Assembly: GCA_001942045.1 (NCBI GenBank)
Contig: MSTD01000018.1
Location: forward strand, 9,171-69,774
Length of the DNA: 60,604 nucleotides
Direction: 5' to 3'
Source: Mycolicibacterium porcinum
GTDB lineage: Bacteria > Actinomycetota > Actinomycetes > Mycobacteriales > Mycobacteriaceae
The notes below the pieces were generated by a model. The model saw only the letters and a list, made by a program, of their open reading frames with translations, searched no databases and was not told the origin of the DNA. Positions 11,067 through 21,079 of the stretch are shown piece by piece. How positions within the stretch are numbered: position 1 is the stretch's first letter; each line of letters starts with the position of its first letter. Both the position numbers and the translations under genes were made by a program.

Positions 11067-11767
11067 AGTGCTCCTCCGTCGGCGTACTCACTGGCGAATC
11101 CCTTCAACCGGTCGATGGTCTCGGCGGGTTCGAGGTCGGTTCCGATGATCCCCGAGACGATCTGGCCGGTGCACACCGCCCGCAGCACCCGGTCAGTGAA
11201 CTCCTGGACATCTCCCCACGGCAGATACGGTTTGGAGATCAGAATGGCGGCCACCCCGTGCGCGGCGGTCCACAATTCGAGCGCCAGCATCGTGGCGTCG
11301 CCGGACGGGTAGACCCCCTCGGCGATCAGCGCTTCGATGGCGGCGCGCATGTGCTGGAACGCCGAGCTGTTGAGGGTCACGTCGACATCGCTGCCGGGCC
11401 TGCCCTCCCCCATCGTCGCCAGCCGATACAACTCCGGCGTGCGCCTGGCGAAGTTCACGTATGCGTGGCCCTGGGCCCGCAACACCTCGATGGTCGAGCC
11501 ATGATCGGCGGCCGCCCGCTGCATCTCCTCGTCGAGCTTCTCGAAGTACCGGGAACACACCGCGTCCAGCAACGCATCCTTGTCGGCGAAGTGCAGGTAG
11601 ATCGACGGCGGGGTCACCCCGACCCGCTGAGCCACCGACCGGATCGACACCGCCTTGGCGTGCCCGGTCTCCAACAGCAATTCGGTTGTGGCATCGAGGA
11701 TCTGATCGCGGAGCAGCTCACCGGAGCCGCGCGGTGCGCGGCGTCGTTTACGCGGTTGGATCGGCAT
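11063..11767 (-). CDS. TetR-family regulator in the mmpL13 operon
   Basis: A 234-residue TetR protein. The N-terminal HTH is clear: RDQILDATTELLLETGHAKA, VSIRSVAQRVGVTPPSIYLHF, ADKDALLDAV; the C-terminal ligand domain is of the TetR_C_13-like type (LYRLATMGEGR, ALELWTAAHGVAAILI). ATG at 11767 begins one base after the mmpL stop, and its stop overlaps the next start. Its likely target is the long palindrome at 14089-14115 upstream of mmpL, which would make the operon self-repressing. As I recall, M. tuberculosis lacks a tetR here. Confidence 0.85.
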   Translation of the reverse strand: MPIQPRKRRRAPRGSGELLRDQILDATTELLLETGHAKAVSIRSVAQRVGVTPPSIYLHFADKDALLDAVCSRYFEKLDEEMQRAAADHGSTIEVLRAQGHAYVNFARRTPELYRLATMGEGRPGSDVDVTLNSSAFQHMRAAIEALIAEGVYPSGDATMLALELWTAAHGVAAILISKPYLPWGDVQEFTDRVLRAVCTGQIVSGIIGTDLEPAETIDRLKGFASEYADGGAL

Positions 11768-11768
11768 G

Positions 11769-14069
11769 CTAAGCGTCCGCCACTCCGGCGCCGGCCCGTT
11801 CCCGCTTGTCGCCGCCCGGTCCGCTGTCGCCGGGCTCGCCAGCGACGGTTTCGGCCGAACCTGACTCACTGATCCCGAATCGCTTGTGCAACCGGGCCAG
11901 TGGTGCCGGGGCCCACCAGTTCCACCGCCCCATCAGATGCATGAACGCCGGCACCAACAACATTCGCACCAACGTCGCATCGACCAGCACCGCGATGGTC
12001 AGGCCGAGGCCGAACATCCGCATGAAGGCCACCTGCGCGGCGATCAGCGCCGCGAACGAGATCGACATCAGCAGCGCCGCGGCGGTCACCACCCGGCCGG
12101 TGCGGGCCAGGCCGAGCGCCACACTCTCGTCGTTATCTTTACGGGTCTGACCGGATTCGAGCCAGTACTCGCGAATTCGCGACACCAGGAACACCTCATA
12201 GTCCATCGACAACCCGAACGCGATGCAGAACAACAACACCGGCAGGTTGGCGACCAAGGTGCCCGTCGACGTGGTGCCCAGCGCACCGAGGTGACCGTCC
12301 TGAAAGATCCACACCAGCGCGCCGAACGCCGCCGAGAGCGACAACACGTTGAGCACCAACGCTTTCAGCGGGAGCACCACGCTGCCGGTGAGCAGGAACA
12401 GCAGAACAAAGGTGATCGCCGCGATGATGCCGAGAACCATCGGCAGGCGCGAGGTGATCGCCTGCGAGCTGTCCCGGTTGACCTGGGCGATGCCGGTGAA
12501 CTTCGTCTCGGTCGGCGCGGGCACCGCGTGCAATGCGTCGAGCTGCGCCTCGGAGGCGTCGCTGAACAACGGCACGTTGCTACCGATCGTCAGATACGCA
12601 CTGCCGTCGGCGATTCCGGTTCCCGAGGTCGGCGGGCCGACCCGGCGGCCGTCGACAAAGGTGCCTCCTGGTGAGGAAACCGAGACCTCGGCAGCAGCCC
12701 GCGACAGATCGCCTGCGTAGCGGTCGATCTCGGCGGGCCGTAGACCGGCGACGTCGGGAAGTACCACCGTGACCGCCGTCGAGGAGTCGACGGCGAAATC
12801 GTTGCGCAGCTCGTCGCCGACCTCGCGGGCCGATGCCGAGGCGGGCAGCACGCGGTCGTCGGGGAAGCCCCACTTGATCCCGAGGAACGGCGCACCCAGC
12901 ATCAGCAACAGTGCGATCACTGCGAGCCCGACCGGGACCGAGCGACGCATGACCCGCTTGGTCATCCGGTACCAGAAGGTCTGCTCGACGGGCTTGGCCA
13001 CGGGCTCGGGCCGACCCAGGATTCGGCGCAGGAAGCGGCGCACGTGGTAGGCGTCCAGACGATCGCCGAGCAAGGCGATCGCCGCCGGGGCCACCACGAT
13101 TGCCGCGAACGCCGCCAGCGCTACCACCGCGATCCCCGCGTAGGCGAACGACTTGAGGAAGTACATCGGGAACAGCACCATCGCGACCATCGACAGCGCC
13201 ACCGTCATCGCGGAGAACATCACGGTGCGTCCGGCGGTGACCATCGTGCGCACCAGTGCCCGGTCCGGGTCGATCCCGTCGGCCAGCTCGTCGCGGTATC
13301 GGCTGACGATCAACAGCGTGTAGTCGATGGCCAACGCGAGCCCCATCGCGACAGTGAGGTTGAGCGCGAAGATCGAGACGTCGGTGACCATCGTGAACCC
13401 GCGCAGCACGGCCAGGGATCCGAGGATCGCGAAGCCGCCGACCGCCAGCGGCAACGCGGCGGCGAGCAGTCCGCCGAACACCCACACCAGCACGAGGAAG
13501 CTCAGCGGGATCGCGATGGATTCCATCATCAGCAGGTCTTTTTCGCTCTGCCCGTTGATCTGGACGTAGATCATCGCCTCGCCGCCGGCCCGCACGGTCA
13601 CGCCGTCGCGGTCGTGCACCAGTTGATCGGTGAGCTCCTTGGCATACTTCTGCGCGCCGCTCTCCCCGCCGGTGATGCCGGCCAGGATGAGCCCCGTCTT
13701 GCCGTCCTTGCTGATCAGCGTGGCCGCCGCGTGTGCGGGCACGGTCCACGTCGAGCTGACCTCGGTCACATACGGCGACGCTTTGAGCTTGGCGGCGATG
13801 TCGGTGCCCACTGCCCGGGCCGCGGGACTGTCAGCTCCGGCGTTGTCGTCGGTGACGCTGATGACCAACTGCATGTCGCCACGGGCGAACTTGTCCGAAA
13901 GCAGCTGGGTGGCCTGGGCAGATTCCGACGTCGGATCCTGGAAACCCCCGGCCGAAAGGCTCTTGGCCACCGGAACCCCAAAGATGCCCGCGGCCACCAT
14001 GACCAGCGCGGCAATGGCGAGGACACGTCGCGGTGCGGCGATGGCCAGGTGGGCGATTCGATGCAGCAC
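11769..14069 (-). CDS. mmpL13: MMPL-family transporter, MmpL13-like, intact
   Basis: A 766-residue RND/MMPL transporter with two MMPL repeats. TM1 is in IAAPRRVLAIAALVMVAAGI (about 11-30), then a periplasmic domain starting GGFQDPTSESAQA, a cluster of five helices including NLTVAMGLALAIDYTLLIVS (proton-relay Asp-Tyr), a central loop, TM7 at about 380, a second porter domain, and NLPVLLFCIAFGLSMDYEVF (second Asp-Tyr) near 620. These proteins export lipids using the proton gradient. The gene lies where mmpL13 should by neighbours; in M. tuberculosis it is annotated as two pieces (13a, 13b), but here it is one frame. GTG start with AAGGA six bases upstream. Confidence 0.85.
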   Translation of the reverse strand: MLHRIAHLAIAAPRRVLAIAALVMVAAGIFGVPVAKSLSAGGFQDPTSESAQATQLLSDKFARGDMQLVISVTDDNAGADSPAARAVGTDIAAKLKASPYVTEVSSTWTVPAHAAATLISKDGKTGLILAGITGGESGAQKYAKELTDQLVHDRDGVTVRAGGEAMIYVQINGQSEKDLLMMESIAIPLSFLVLVWVFGGLLAAALPLAVGGFAILGSLAVLRGFTMVTDVSIFALNLTVAMGLALAIDYTLLIVSRYRDELADGIDPDRALVRTMVTAGRTVMFSAMTVALSMVAMVLFPMYFLKSFAYAGIAVVALAAFAAIVVAPAAIALLGDRLDAYHVRRFLRRILGRPEPVAKPVEQTFWYRMTKRVMRRSVPVGLAVIALLLMLGAPFLGIKWGFPDDRVLPASASAREVGDELRNDFAVDSSTAVTVVLPDVAGLRPAEIDRYAGDLSRAAAEVSVSSPGGTFVDGRRVGPPTSGTGIADGSAYLTIGSNVPLFSDASEAQLDALHAVPAPTETKFTGIAQVNRDSSQAITSRLPMVLGIIAAITFVLLFLLTGSVVLPLKALVLNVLSLSAAFGALVWIFQDGHLGALGTTSTGTLVANLPVLLFCIAFGLSMDYEVFLVSRIREYWLESGQTRKDNDESVALGLARTGRVVTAAALLMSISFAALIAAQVAFMRMFGLGLTIAVLVDATLVRMLLVPAFMHLMGRWNWWAPAPLARLHKRFGISESGSAETVAGEPGDSGPGGDKRERAGAGVADA

Positions 14070-14088
14070 TGCGCGTCCTTCCCGAAGA

Positions 14089-14115
14089 TTACCGTCGTTA
14101 AGTTAACAGCGGTAA
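14089..14115. promoter_or_regulatory. 27-bp palindromic operator upstream of mmpL13
   Basis: A palindrome centred on 14102 in which 11 of 13 base pairs are symmetric: half-site TTACCG..GTTAA (14089-14101) against TTAAC..CGGTAA (14103-14115). It lies 19 bases upstream of the mmpL GTG start, the usual place for a repressor site. The TetR encoded second in the operon is the natural candidate to bind it. The AT-rich core may also form part of the -10 region. Confidence 0.7.
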
Positions 14116-14225
14116 GTTTCCGGCGTCAACGTCGATCTAGCTCTACATACGCGCACCGGGCCCGAAGAGTTCACCCGGCGGGCGCGCTGCGATGAATTCG
14201 GGCGTCTCAATGCGTCTAATTGAGC

Positions 14226-14762
14226 ATGGCCAACACCACCGTCGCCGAAACCGCGACCACTTCCATGACCGATACCGGGCTGCTCATCCTGCGCGTCGCC
14301 GTCGGCGCCACGATGCTGCAGGCCGGCCTGATCAAGGCATTCGACTTCGCCACCGCCGTGGGGTTCATGGAATCCAGCGGTTGGCGGCTACCCGCGTTCG
14401 GCGCGTTCATGGTGACCGCGGCCGAAACCCTCGGCGGCATCGGGCTGCTGTTCGGGGTCCTCACCCCGCTGGCCGCATGCGCGGTGATCGGCGCGATGGT
14501 CGACGCCTGGGCGGTGAACGTGTCGACCGACGCCTTCTGGTCCCAGCCGTTCAACGTTCCGTTCTTGGCTGCGTTCGGTGCCGCGACGCTGCTGTTCACC
14601 GGCGCAGGCACGTTCTCGATCGATGAGCGGGTGTTCGGCCGTTCCCGGGTCTCGGCCAGAGCCGCGGTGGGCCTGGTGGTGCTGGCGATCGTCGTCGCGG
14701 TGGTGACCTGGATCGCGCTGAACGGGACCAACCCCATCCACGTCACGAAGCCGCAAGGCTGA
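14226..14762 (+). CDS. DoxX-family membrane protein
   Basis: A 178-residue DoxX protein. TGLLILRVAVGATMLQAGLI (about 16-35) is the first helix with the conserved Arg, then FMESSGWRLPAFGAFMVTAA, ETLGGIGLLFGVLTPLAACA and a fourth helix near 150; the tail is short and hydrophilic. DoxX proteins are four-helix membrane proteins linked to redox or thiol stress responses; the exact role is unknown. ATG at 14226 is taken over an in-frame TTG at 14220. The gene is divergent from mmpL13, about 110 bases from the operator. A second DoxX gene lies at 30665-31189. Confidence 0.8.
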   Translation: MANTTVAETATTSMTDTGLLILRVAVGATMLQAGLIKAFDFATAVGFMESSGWRLPAFGAFMVTAAETLGGIGLLFGVLTPLAACAVIGAMVDAWAVNVSTDAFWSQPFNVPFLAAFGAATLLFTGAGTFSIDERVFGRSRVSARAAVGLVVLAIVVAVVTWIALNGTNPIHVTKPQG

Positions 14763-14766
14763 ATCG

Positions 14767-14919
14767 CGCCCACTTCTACACCCGGGCTGTCGATCGCGTG
14801 GTCAAGCAACCCCGCAGGTAGAAGCATGCGAAAGCAACCCGACGGCGACCAAGCCAGCCCCGCCCATTTCTACATCTCGGCTGCGACCAGCGTCGGCAAG
14901 CGACCCTGCGGTAGGAAAC
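14767..14919. repeat. Imperfect direct repeat in the largest intergenic gap
   Basis: Two units of about 59 bases (14767-14825 and 14861-14919) share CGCCCA(C/T)TTCTACA at their start and similar GCAA/GCGACCC ends. In the first unit CTTCTAC (14773-14779) can pair with GTAGAAG (14818-14824). The second unit keeps a weaker version, TTTCTAC against GTAGGAAA. Total identity is only moderate. The rest of the gap (14763-15016) shows no gene or clear promoter motif. Confidence 0.4.
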
Positions 14920-15016
14920 GGCGACCGTGACCCCAGGACGCTCTAGCTACTGGCCAGAAACCTACCCAAAAGTAGGATTGCCACCATTTTCCGAACCGTG
15001 ACTCAAAGATTCCTTA

Positions 15017-15172
15017 ATGGTGACCCATACGCTCAGTGTCATGTGGATCGACGACACCAGTGCCGATGTCATCAAGGTTGAATTCGAGGCTCTCTACCAC
15101 GGCGATGTCCTGGTTGAGGGTGAAACCTCCGAGCAGTTTGACGACTTCCAAGAGCTGCCCACCGCAGTATGA
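15017..15172 (+). CDS. Small hypothetical protein (51 aa)
   Basis: ATG at 15017 and TGA at 15170-15172 give a 51-residue acidic protein that starts MVTHTLSVMWIDDTSADVIK and ends FDDFQELPTAV, with no membrane segment. I do not recognise it. Two things support translation: a perfect hairpin terminator starts 3 bases after the stop, and the composition is that of a compact acidic protein rather than a random high-GC shadow. An internal ATG at 15041 could be the true start. No neighbour is co-directional, so it would be monocistronic. Confidence 0.5.
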   Translation: MVTHTLSVMWIDDTSADVIKVEFEALYHGDVLVEGETSEQFDDFQELPTAV

Positions 15173-15174
15173 GA

Positions 15175-15200
15175 AAACGCGCGCCTCGCGGCGCGCGTTT
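15175..15200. terminator. Perfect 11-bp hairpin terminator
   Basis: AAACGCGCGCC (15175-15185), loop TCGC, and GGCGCGCGTTT (15190-15200) form an unbroken 11-bp stem immediately after the 51-codon ORF. It ends in TTT on the plus strand and AAA/TTT symmetry makes it usable in both directions. It also lies about 50 bases from the end of the convergent nitronate monooxygenase gene. Confidence 0.75.
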
Positions 15201-15250
15201 CCCATCTGGAGTTTGCTGTAGCTCGCCCCATCCGGGGCCACAGTCCTCGC

Positions 15251-17028
<1,778 letters not shown>

Positions 17029-17092
17029 GTACCGCATTCCTTTCCGGCCGGCGTCGTACCGACCTTCTGATGTGGTTGAACTAAAAGGTGGA

Positions 17093-18178
17093 CTAAACCC
17101 AGTCCCGCAGAACAGCTTCCGTGTCGGCGCCGCGCGGACCCGGTGGCGTCGGCACCGCAGGCACGCTGCGGGAGAACCGCGGCGCCGGCATCGGCTGCAG
17201 GTTGCCGCCTTCGTCGAAGAACGTGTTGCGCTCGGCGATGTGCGGTTCGGTGAGCACCTCGGCGAAGGACAGCACCGGAGCCGCACACGCGTCGGTGCCG
17301 GCGAACACCTTGGCCCAGTGATCCCGGTCGTGCGCGGCGAAAGCCTTGGTGAACGCCTCGCGCAGCTCGGGCCAGCGCGCCATGTCGTTCTGGTCCGGAA
17401 GATCGGCGTCATCCAGACCCAGACCTTTGAGCAGCTCGGCGTAGAACTGCGGCTCGATCGCCCCGATCGACATGTAGCGGCCGTCGGAGGTCTCGTAGGT
17501 GTCGTAGTACGGGGCGCCGGTGTCGAGCATGTTGGTGCCGCGCTCGTCGGACCACATGCCCTGGCTGCGGAAACTCCACATCATCTGCATCAGCACACTG
17601 GACCCGTCGATCATCGCGGCGTCGATCACCTGCCCCTTGCCCGAGGTCTGCCGCTCGAACAGCGCCGAGAGAATGCCGACGAGCAGGAACATCGACCCGC
17701 CGCCGAAGTCGCCGGCCAGGTTCAGCGGCGGCACCGGCCGCTCCCCCTTGCGCCCGACCGCATGCAGCAGGCCGTTCAGTGAGATGTAGTTGATGTCGTG
17801 GCCGGCCTGCAGAGCGCGCGGGCCTTCCTGGCCCCAGCCCGTCATGCGAGCGTAGATCAGCCGTTCGTTGACCTTGGCGCAGTCGTCGGGCCCCAGACCC
17901 AACCGCTCCGTGACGCCCGGACGGAAGCCCTCGATCAACACGTCGGCCTTCTCGATGAGCTTGAGCACCAGCGCGCGACCATCGTCGCTCTTCATGTCCG
18001 CAGTCACCGACCGCCGGTTACGCAACATGGTGTCGCCGCTCGGCGTGCCGGCGCCCTTGCCCGGCCGTTCGACGCGCACGACGTCGGCACCCAGATCGCC
18101 GAGAATCATCGCCGCGTGCGGGCCCGGGCCGATACCGGCCAGCTCCACAACGCGTAAACCCTGCAGTGGTCCTGCCAT
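17093..18178 (-). CDS. mcr: Alpha-methylacyl-CoA racemase (CaiB/BaiF fold)
   Basis: A 361-residue family III CoA-transferase-fold racemase. It starts [20 protein letters not shown] and keeps [38 protein letters not shown] and [11 protein letters not shown]. Against the M. tuberculosis MCR sequence I recall, catalytic His126 and Asp156 correspond to His127 and Asp157 here (one-residue insertion near 41-48). It converts (2R)- to (2S)-methylacyl-CoA so that branched lipids, including the sterol side chain, can enter beta-oxidation. It is the first gene of the MCR-SDR-NMO run and is divergent from an enoyl-CoA hydratase. Confidence 0.93.
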   Translation of the reverse strand: MAGPLQGLRVVELAGIGPGPHAAMILGDLGADVVRVERPGKGAGTPSGDTMLRNRRSVTADMKSDDGRALVLKLIEKADVLIEGFRPGVTERLGLGPDDCAKVNERLIYARMTGWGQEGPRALQAGHDINYISLNGLLHAVGRKGERPVPPLNLAGDFGGGSMFLLVGILSALFERQTSGKGQVIDAAMIDGSSVLMQMMWSFRSQGMWSDERGTNMLDTGAPYYDTYETSDGRYMSIGAIEPQFYAELLKGLGLDDADLPDQNDMARWPELREAFTKAFAAHDRDHWAKVFAGTDACAAPVLSFAEVLTEPHIAERNTFFDEGGNLQPMPAPRFSRSVPAVPTPPGPRGADTEAVLRDWV

Positions 18179-18312
18179 GCTCTTCCGCCCTTCGCGTGTT
18201 AGGCCTTGGTTGACCGGTGACATAGCTTACTTGTATAACCTTCTCGACCGGCATGGCCATAGCCGGCCCCGCCGCCAACGGGCCTCTGGCCCGCCAGACC
18301 TAAGGTGCATAG

Positions 18313-19116
18313 ATGACCGTGACCCGCGAATACCCCGACGTTAAAGACGTATCCGTATCGCTCCAGGACGGTGTGCTGTCGGTGACGCTCAACCGGCCCG
18401 ACAGCCTCAACTCCCTTACTCAGGGCATGCTGGTCGCGATCGCCGACGCCATGGACCTGGCGGCCGGGGACCCGGAGGTGCGGGTGGTCCGCCTGGGCGG
18501 CGCGGGCCGCGGATTCAGCTCGGGCGCGGGCATCAGCGAGGAAGACCAGAACGCCGACAGCCACGACGCCGAGGGCGTGCTCGACGCCGCCAACCGCGCC
18601 GTCGCCTCCATCGTCGCGCTGCCCAAGCCGGTCGTGGCCGTGGTGCAGGGGCCCGCCGCCGGCGTCGGTGTGTCCCTGGCTCTGGCCTGCGATGTCGTCC
18701 TGGCCTCCGATGCCGCCTTCTTCCTGTTGGCCTTCACCAAGATCGGGCTCATGCCCGACGGCGGCGCGTCGGCACTCGTAGCCGCGAACATCGGACGGAT
18801 CCGGGCCATGCGCCTGGCCCTGCTGGCCGATCGCCTCACCGCCGCCGACGCCTACGACTGGGGTCTGATCAGCGCCGTGTACCCGGCCGACGAGTTCGAC
18901 GCCGCGGTGGACAAGATCATCGCCAAGCTCCGCTCGGGTCCGGCAGTGGCCCTGCGCGAAACCAAGCAGGCCGTCAACGCGGCCACGCTCACTGAGCTCG
19001 AGGGTGCCTTCGCGCGCGAGCGCAAGGGCCAGCTGCAGCTGCTGGTGTCCGGAGATTTCCGCGAGGGCACCAAGGCCTTCCAGCAGAACCGGCGCCCGGA
19101 GTTCAAGGACGCTTGA
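18313..19116 (+). CDS. echA10: Enoyl-CoA hydratase/isomerase (EchA10-like)
   Basis: A 267-residue crotonase. N-terminal beta strands VSLQDGVLSVTLNRPDSLNS, first oxyanion loop in LGGAGRGFSSGAGISEED, second oxyanion/active loop PVVAVVQGPAAGVGVSLALA, ACDVVLASDAAFFLLAFTKI and GLMPDGGASALVAANIGRIR. The second catalytic acid of true hydratases is replaced in the IGLMPDGG region, so isomerase or other crotonase activity is possible. Divergence from mcr across 134 bases matches the M. tuberculosis echA10/mcr arrangement as I recall it; the symbol rests on that synteny. Confidence 0.82.
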   Translation: MTVTREYPDVKDVSVSLQDGVLSVTLNRPDSLNSLTQGMLVAIADAMDLAAGDPEVRVVRLGGAGRGFSSGAGISEEDQNADSHDAEGVLDAANRAVASIVALPKPVVAVVQGPAAGVGVSLALACDVVLASDAAFFLLAFTKIGLMPDGGASALVAANIGRIRAMRLALLADRLTAADAYDWGLISAVYPADEFDAAVDKIIAKLRSGPAVALRETKQAVNAATLTELEGAFARERKGQLQLLVSGDFREGTKAFQQNRRPEFKDA

Positions 19117-19125
19117 TTTCTCGCC

Positions 19126-19185
19126 GCGAGCAGACGTGAAATCCCCCTGAAACAGCCACTTTTAGGGAGTGTCGCGTCTGCTCGC
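19126..19185. repeat. Stem-loop with dispersed GCGAGCAGACG arms
   Basis: GCGAGCAGACG (19126-19136) and CGTCTGCTCGC (19175-19185) are perfect 11-bp inverted arms around a 38-base loop. The same word CGTCTGCTCGC recurs beside the fasciclin terminator (24326-24336). It sits between the hydratase and an MFS gene and may act as a terminator or be a member of a dispersed intergenic repeat family. Confidence 0.5.
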
Positions 19186-19242
19186 GCACGAAAATCAGTG
19201 GACTCAACCCACTCCGGGTGGGCACGATCGAATGTTGTGAGC

Positions 19243-20523
19243 ATGCAGCACGACATCCAGCCACCGGTCGATCAGACCGGCGGCTGGCGTGTGCTCGCAC
19301 CCTTCCGCATCCGTGAATACCGGTTGCTGATCGCCGCGGTCACGCTGTCGATCTTCGCCGAGGGCATGTGGTCAGTCGTGATGGCGTTGCAGGTCATCGC
19401 GATCGACAACGACCCGGCCTCACTGTCGCTGGTGGCCACCTGCATGGGCGTCGGCCTGGTGGCGTTCGTCCTCATCGGCGGCATCACGGCCGACCGGATC
19501 AATCAGCGCACCATCATCATCGCGGTGGAGACGGTCAACCTGGCGACGGTCACGACGGTCGCCGCGCTGGGTCTGCTCGACTTGCTCAAGATCTGGCATC
19601 TGGCCGTCGCGGCCGCCATCCTCGGCATCGCCGCGGCGTTCTTCTTCCCGGCCTACAGTGCCCTGCTGCCACGTATTCTGCCTGCCGAACAACTGTTGGC
19701 GGCCAACGGTGTTGAGGGTGTGGTGCGCCCGGTCTTCCAGCGTTCGGTCGGCCCGGCCGTGGCCGGCATGGTGATCGCCGCGACCTTCCCCTCGCTGGGC
19801 GCGGTCGTGGTGGCGGTGTTGTTCGGCACCGGCCTGGTCCTGCTGATCGCCACTCGCCCGACCGCGGATTCGGTTGCCACCCAAGGTGATGACGAGCGCC
19901 CGCACGTATTGCGGGATCTGCGTGAGGGTTTCGCCTTCATGGTGCGCACCCCGTGGCTGCTGTGGACGCTGCTGTTCGCCAGCATGTTCGTGCTCGTGGT
20001 GTTGGGGCCGATCGAGGTACTGCTGCCGTTCATCGCCCAGGACCGGTTCGCCGACGGCGCCCGGGCATACGGATTCATCCTGGCGTTCTTCGGATTCGGC
20101 AGCGCGCTCGGCGCGTTGACGGTGTCATCGCGCCGGATGCCGCGGCGCTACCTGACCACGATGATGGCGATGTGGGGGCTGGGCTCCGTCCCGCTGGTGC
20201 TCGTCGGCGTGACGTCCTCGTTCCCCTTGATGGCGTTGGCCACCTTCTGCATCGGCGTCACCGATGGTGCGGGGATGGTGATCTGGGGAACGCTGCTGCA
20301 GCGGCGGGTGCCGACGGCGATGCTGGGCCGGGTGTCGAGCCTGGACTTCTTCGTGTCGCTGGCGTTCATGCCGCTGTCGTTCGCGATCGTCGGCCCGCTG
20401 TCGAAGGTGGTCTCGATGGAGTCCATCTTCCTGGTGGCCGGACTGCTGCCCGCCATACTGGCCGCGGTGGCCGTGACGGCGGCGCGGATGCCGCGCGACG
20501 AGTTGGCGCATCCGCTCCGCTAG
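19243..20523 (+). CDS. MFS transporter (EntS/Rv0037c-like)
   Basis: A 426-residue, 12-TM major facilitator. First helix starts YRLLIAAVTLSIFAEGMWSV (about 27-46), the A-motif loop reads GGITADRINQRTIII, FFFPAYSALLPRILPAEQLL is the conserved cytoplasmic stretch of the MFS_3/EntS branch, and a central loop (TQGDDERPHVLRDLREGF) separates the halves. Such proteins export siderophores or drugs; the cargo here is unknown. ATG at 19243 is preceded in frame by a GTG at 19237, which may be the true start. It ends 3 bases before a convergent gene. Confidence 0.82.
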   Translation: MQHDIQPPVDQTGGWRVLAPFRIREYRLLIAAVTLSIFAEGMWSVVMALQVIAIDNDPASLSLVATCMGVGLVAFVLIGGITADRINQRTIIIAVETVNLATVTTVAALGLLDLLKIWHLAVAAAILGIAAAFFFPAYSALLPRILPAEQLLAANGVEGVVRPVFQRSVGPAVAGMVIAATFPSLGAVVVAVLFGTGLVLLIATRPTADSVATQGDDERPHVLRDLREGFAFMVRTPWLLWTLLFASMFVLVVLGPIEVLLPFIAQDRFADGARAYGFILAFFGFGSALGALTVSSRRMPRRYLTTMMAMWGLGSVPLVLVGVTSSFPLMALATFCIGVTDGAGMVIWGTLLQRRVPTAMLGRVSSLDFFVSLAFMPLSFAIVGPLSKVVSMESIFLVAGLLPAILAAVAVTAARMPRDELAHPLR

Positions 20524-20526
20524 CGG

Positions 20527-21057
20527 CTACTCGGCCTCGCGGTGCAGCCCGGTCAGATGCGTGTAGGCCGCAGCATTGAGCTGGTTGTGGCCGACCTCAT
20601 CCTCGCTGAGCTCGCGACGCACCTTGGCCGGCACACCGGCCACCAGCGAGCGCGGCGGCACCACCATGCCCTGCGGCACCACCGCACCGGCGGCCACCAG
20701 GGAGCCGGCGCCGATCACCGCACCGTTGAGCACCGCGGCGCCCATCCCGACCAGGCTGTCCTGCTCGACGGTGCAGCCGTGCAGCACCACGTTGTGGCCC
20801 ACGGTGACCCCGGTGGCGATGCGGCATGGGAACCCGGGGTCGACGTGGACGGTCACGCCGTCCTGGATGTTGCTGCCCTCGCCGATCTCGATGGGCTCGA
20901 CCTCGGCACGCAGCGTGGCGCCGTACCAGACGCTGGCACCGGCGGCCAGCGAAACCTGGCCGATCACACTGGCATTGGGGGCAACCCAGGCATCCGGGTC
21001 GATCTGCGGGGTATGACCGGCGACGGACACGATCAGCGGCTCTGGCATGCCGGTCAT
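20527..21057 (-). CDS. Gamma-carbonic anhydrase-family hexapeptide protein
   Basis: A 176-residue left-handed beta-helix protein. Hexapeptide repeats run from NASVIGQVSLAAGASVWYGA to AVIGAGSLVAAGAVVPQGMV. The three zinc-ligand His are in VTVHVDPG and GHNVVLHGC, and Arg/Gln of LRAEVEPIEIGEGSNIQDGV are conserved in gamma-CAs. It may hydrate CO2 or be an inactive relative. M. tuberculosis has a like-sized protein (Rv3525c by memory). Two ATGs (21057, 21048) are possible starts. It lies downstream of the GlxA regulator on the same strand, 22 bases away. Confidence 0.88.
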   Translation of the reverse strand: MTGMPEPLIVSVAGHTPQIDPDAWVAPNASVIGQVSLAAGASVWYGATLRAEVEPIEIGEGSNIQDGVTVHVDPGFPCRIATGVTVGHNVVLHGCTVEQDSLVGMGAAVLNGAVIGAGSLVAAGAVVPQGMVVPPRSLVAGVPAKVRRELSEDEVGHNQLNAAAYTHLTGLHREAE

Positions 21058-21079
21058 GGTAGACAGCCGACCGGCCGCG

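Noticed and set aside
15014..15241. A 75-codon minus-strand frame opposite the 51-codon ORF
   Set aside because: It spans the terminator hairpin and does not resemble any protein; the plus-strand ORF fits the hairpin position better.
18179..18312. Search for a KstR-type site between mcr and the enoyl-CoA hydratase
   Set aside because: No TnnAACnnGTTnnA match was found, although the enzymes suit sterol side-chain breakdown.
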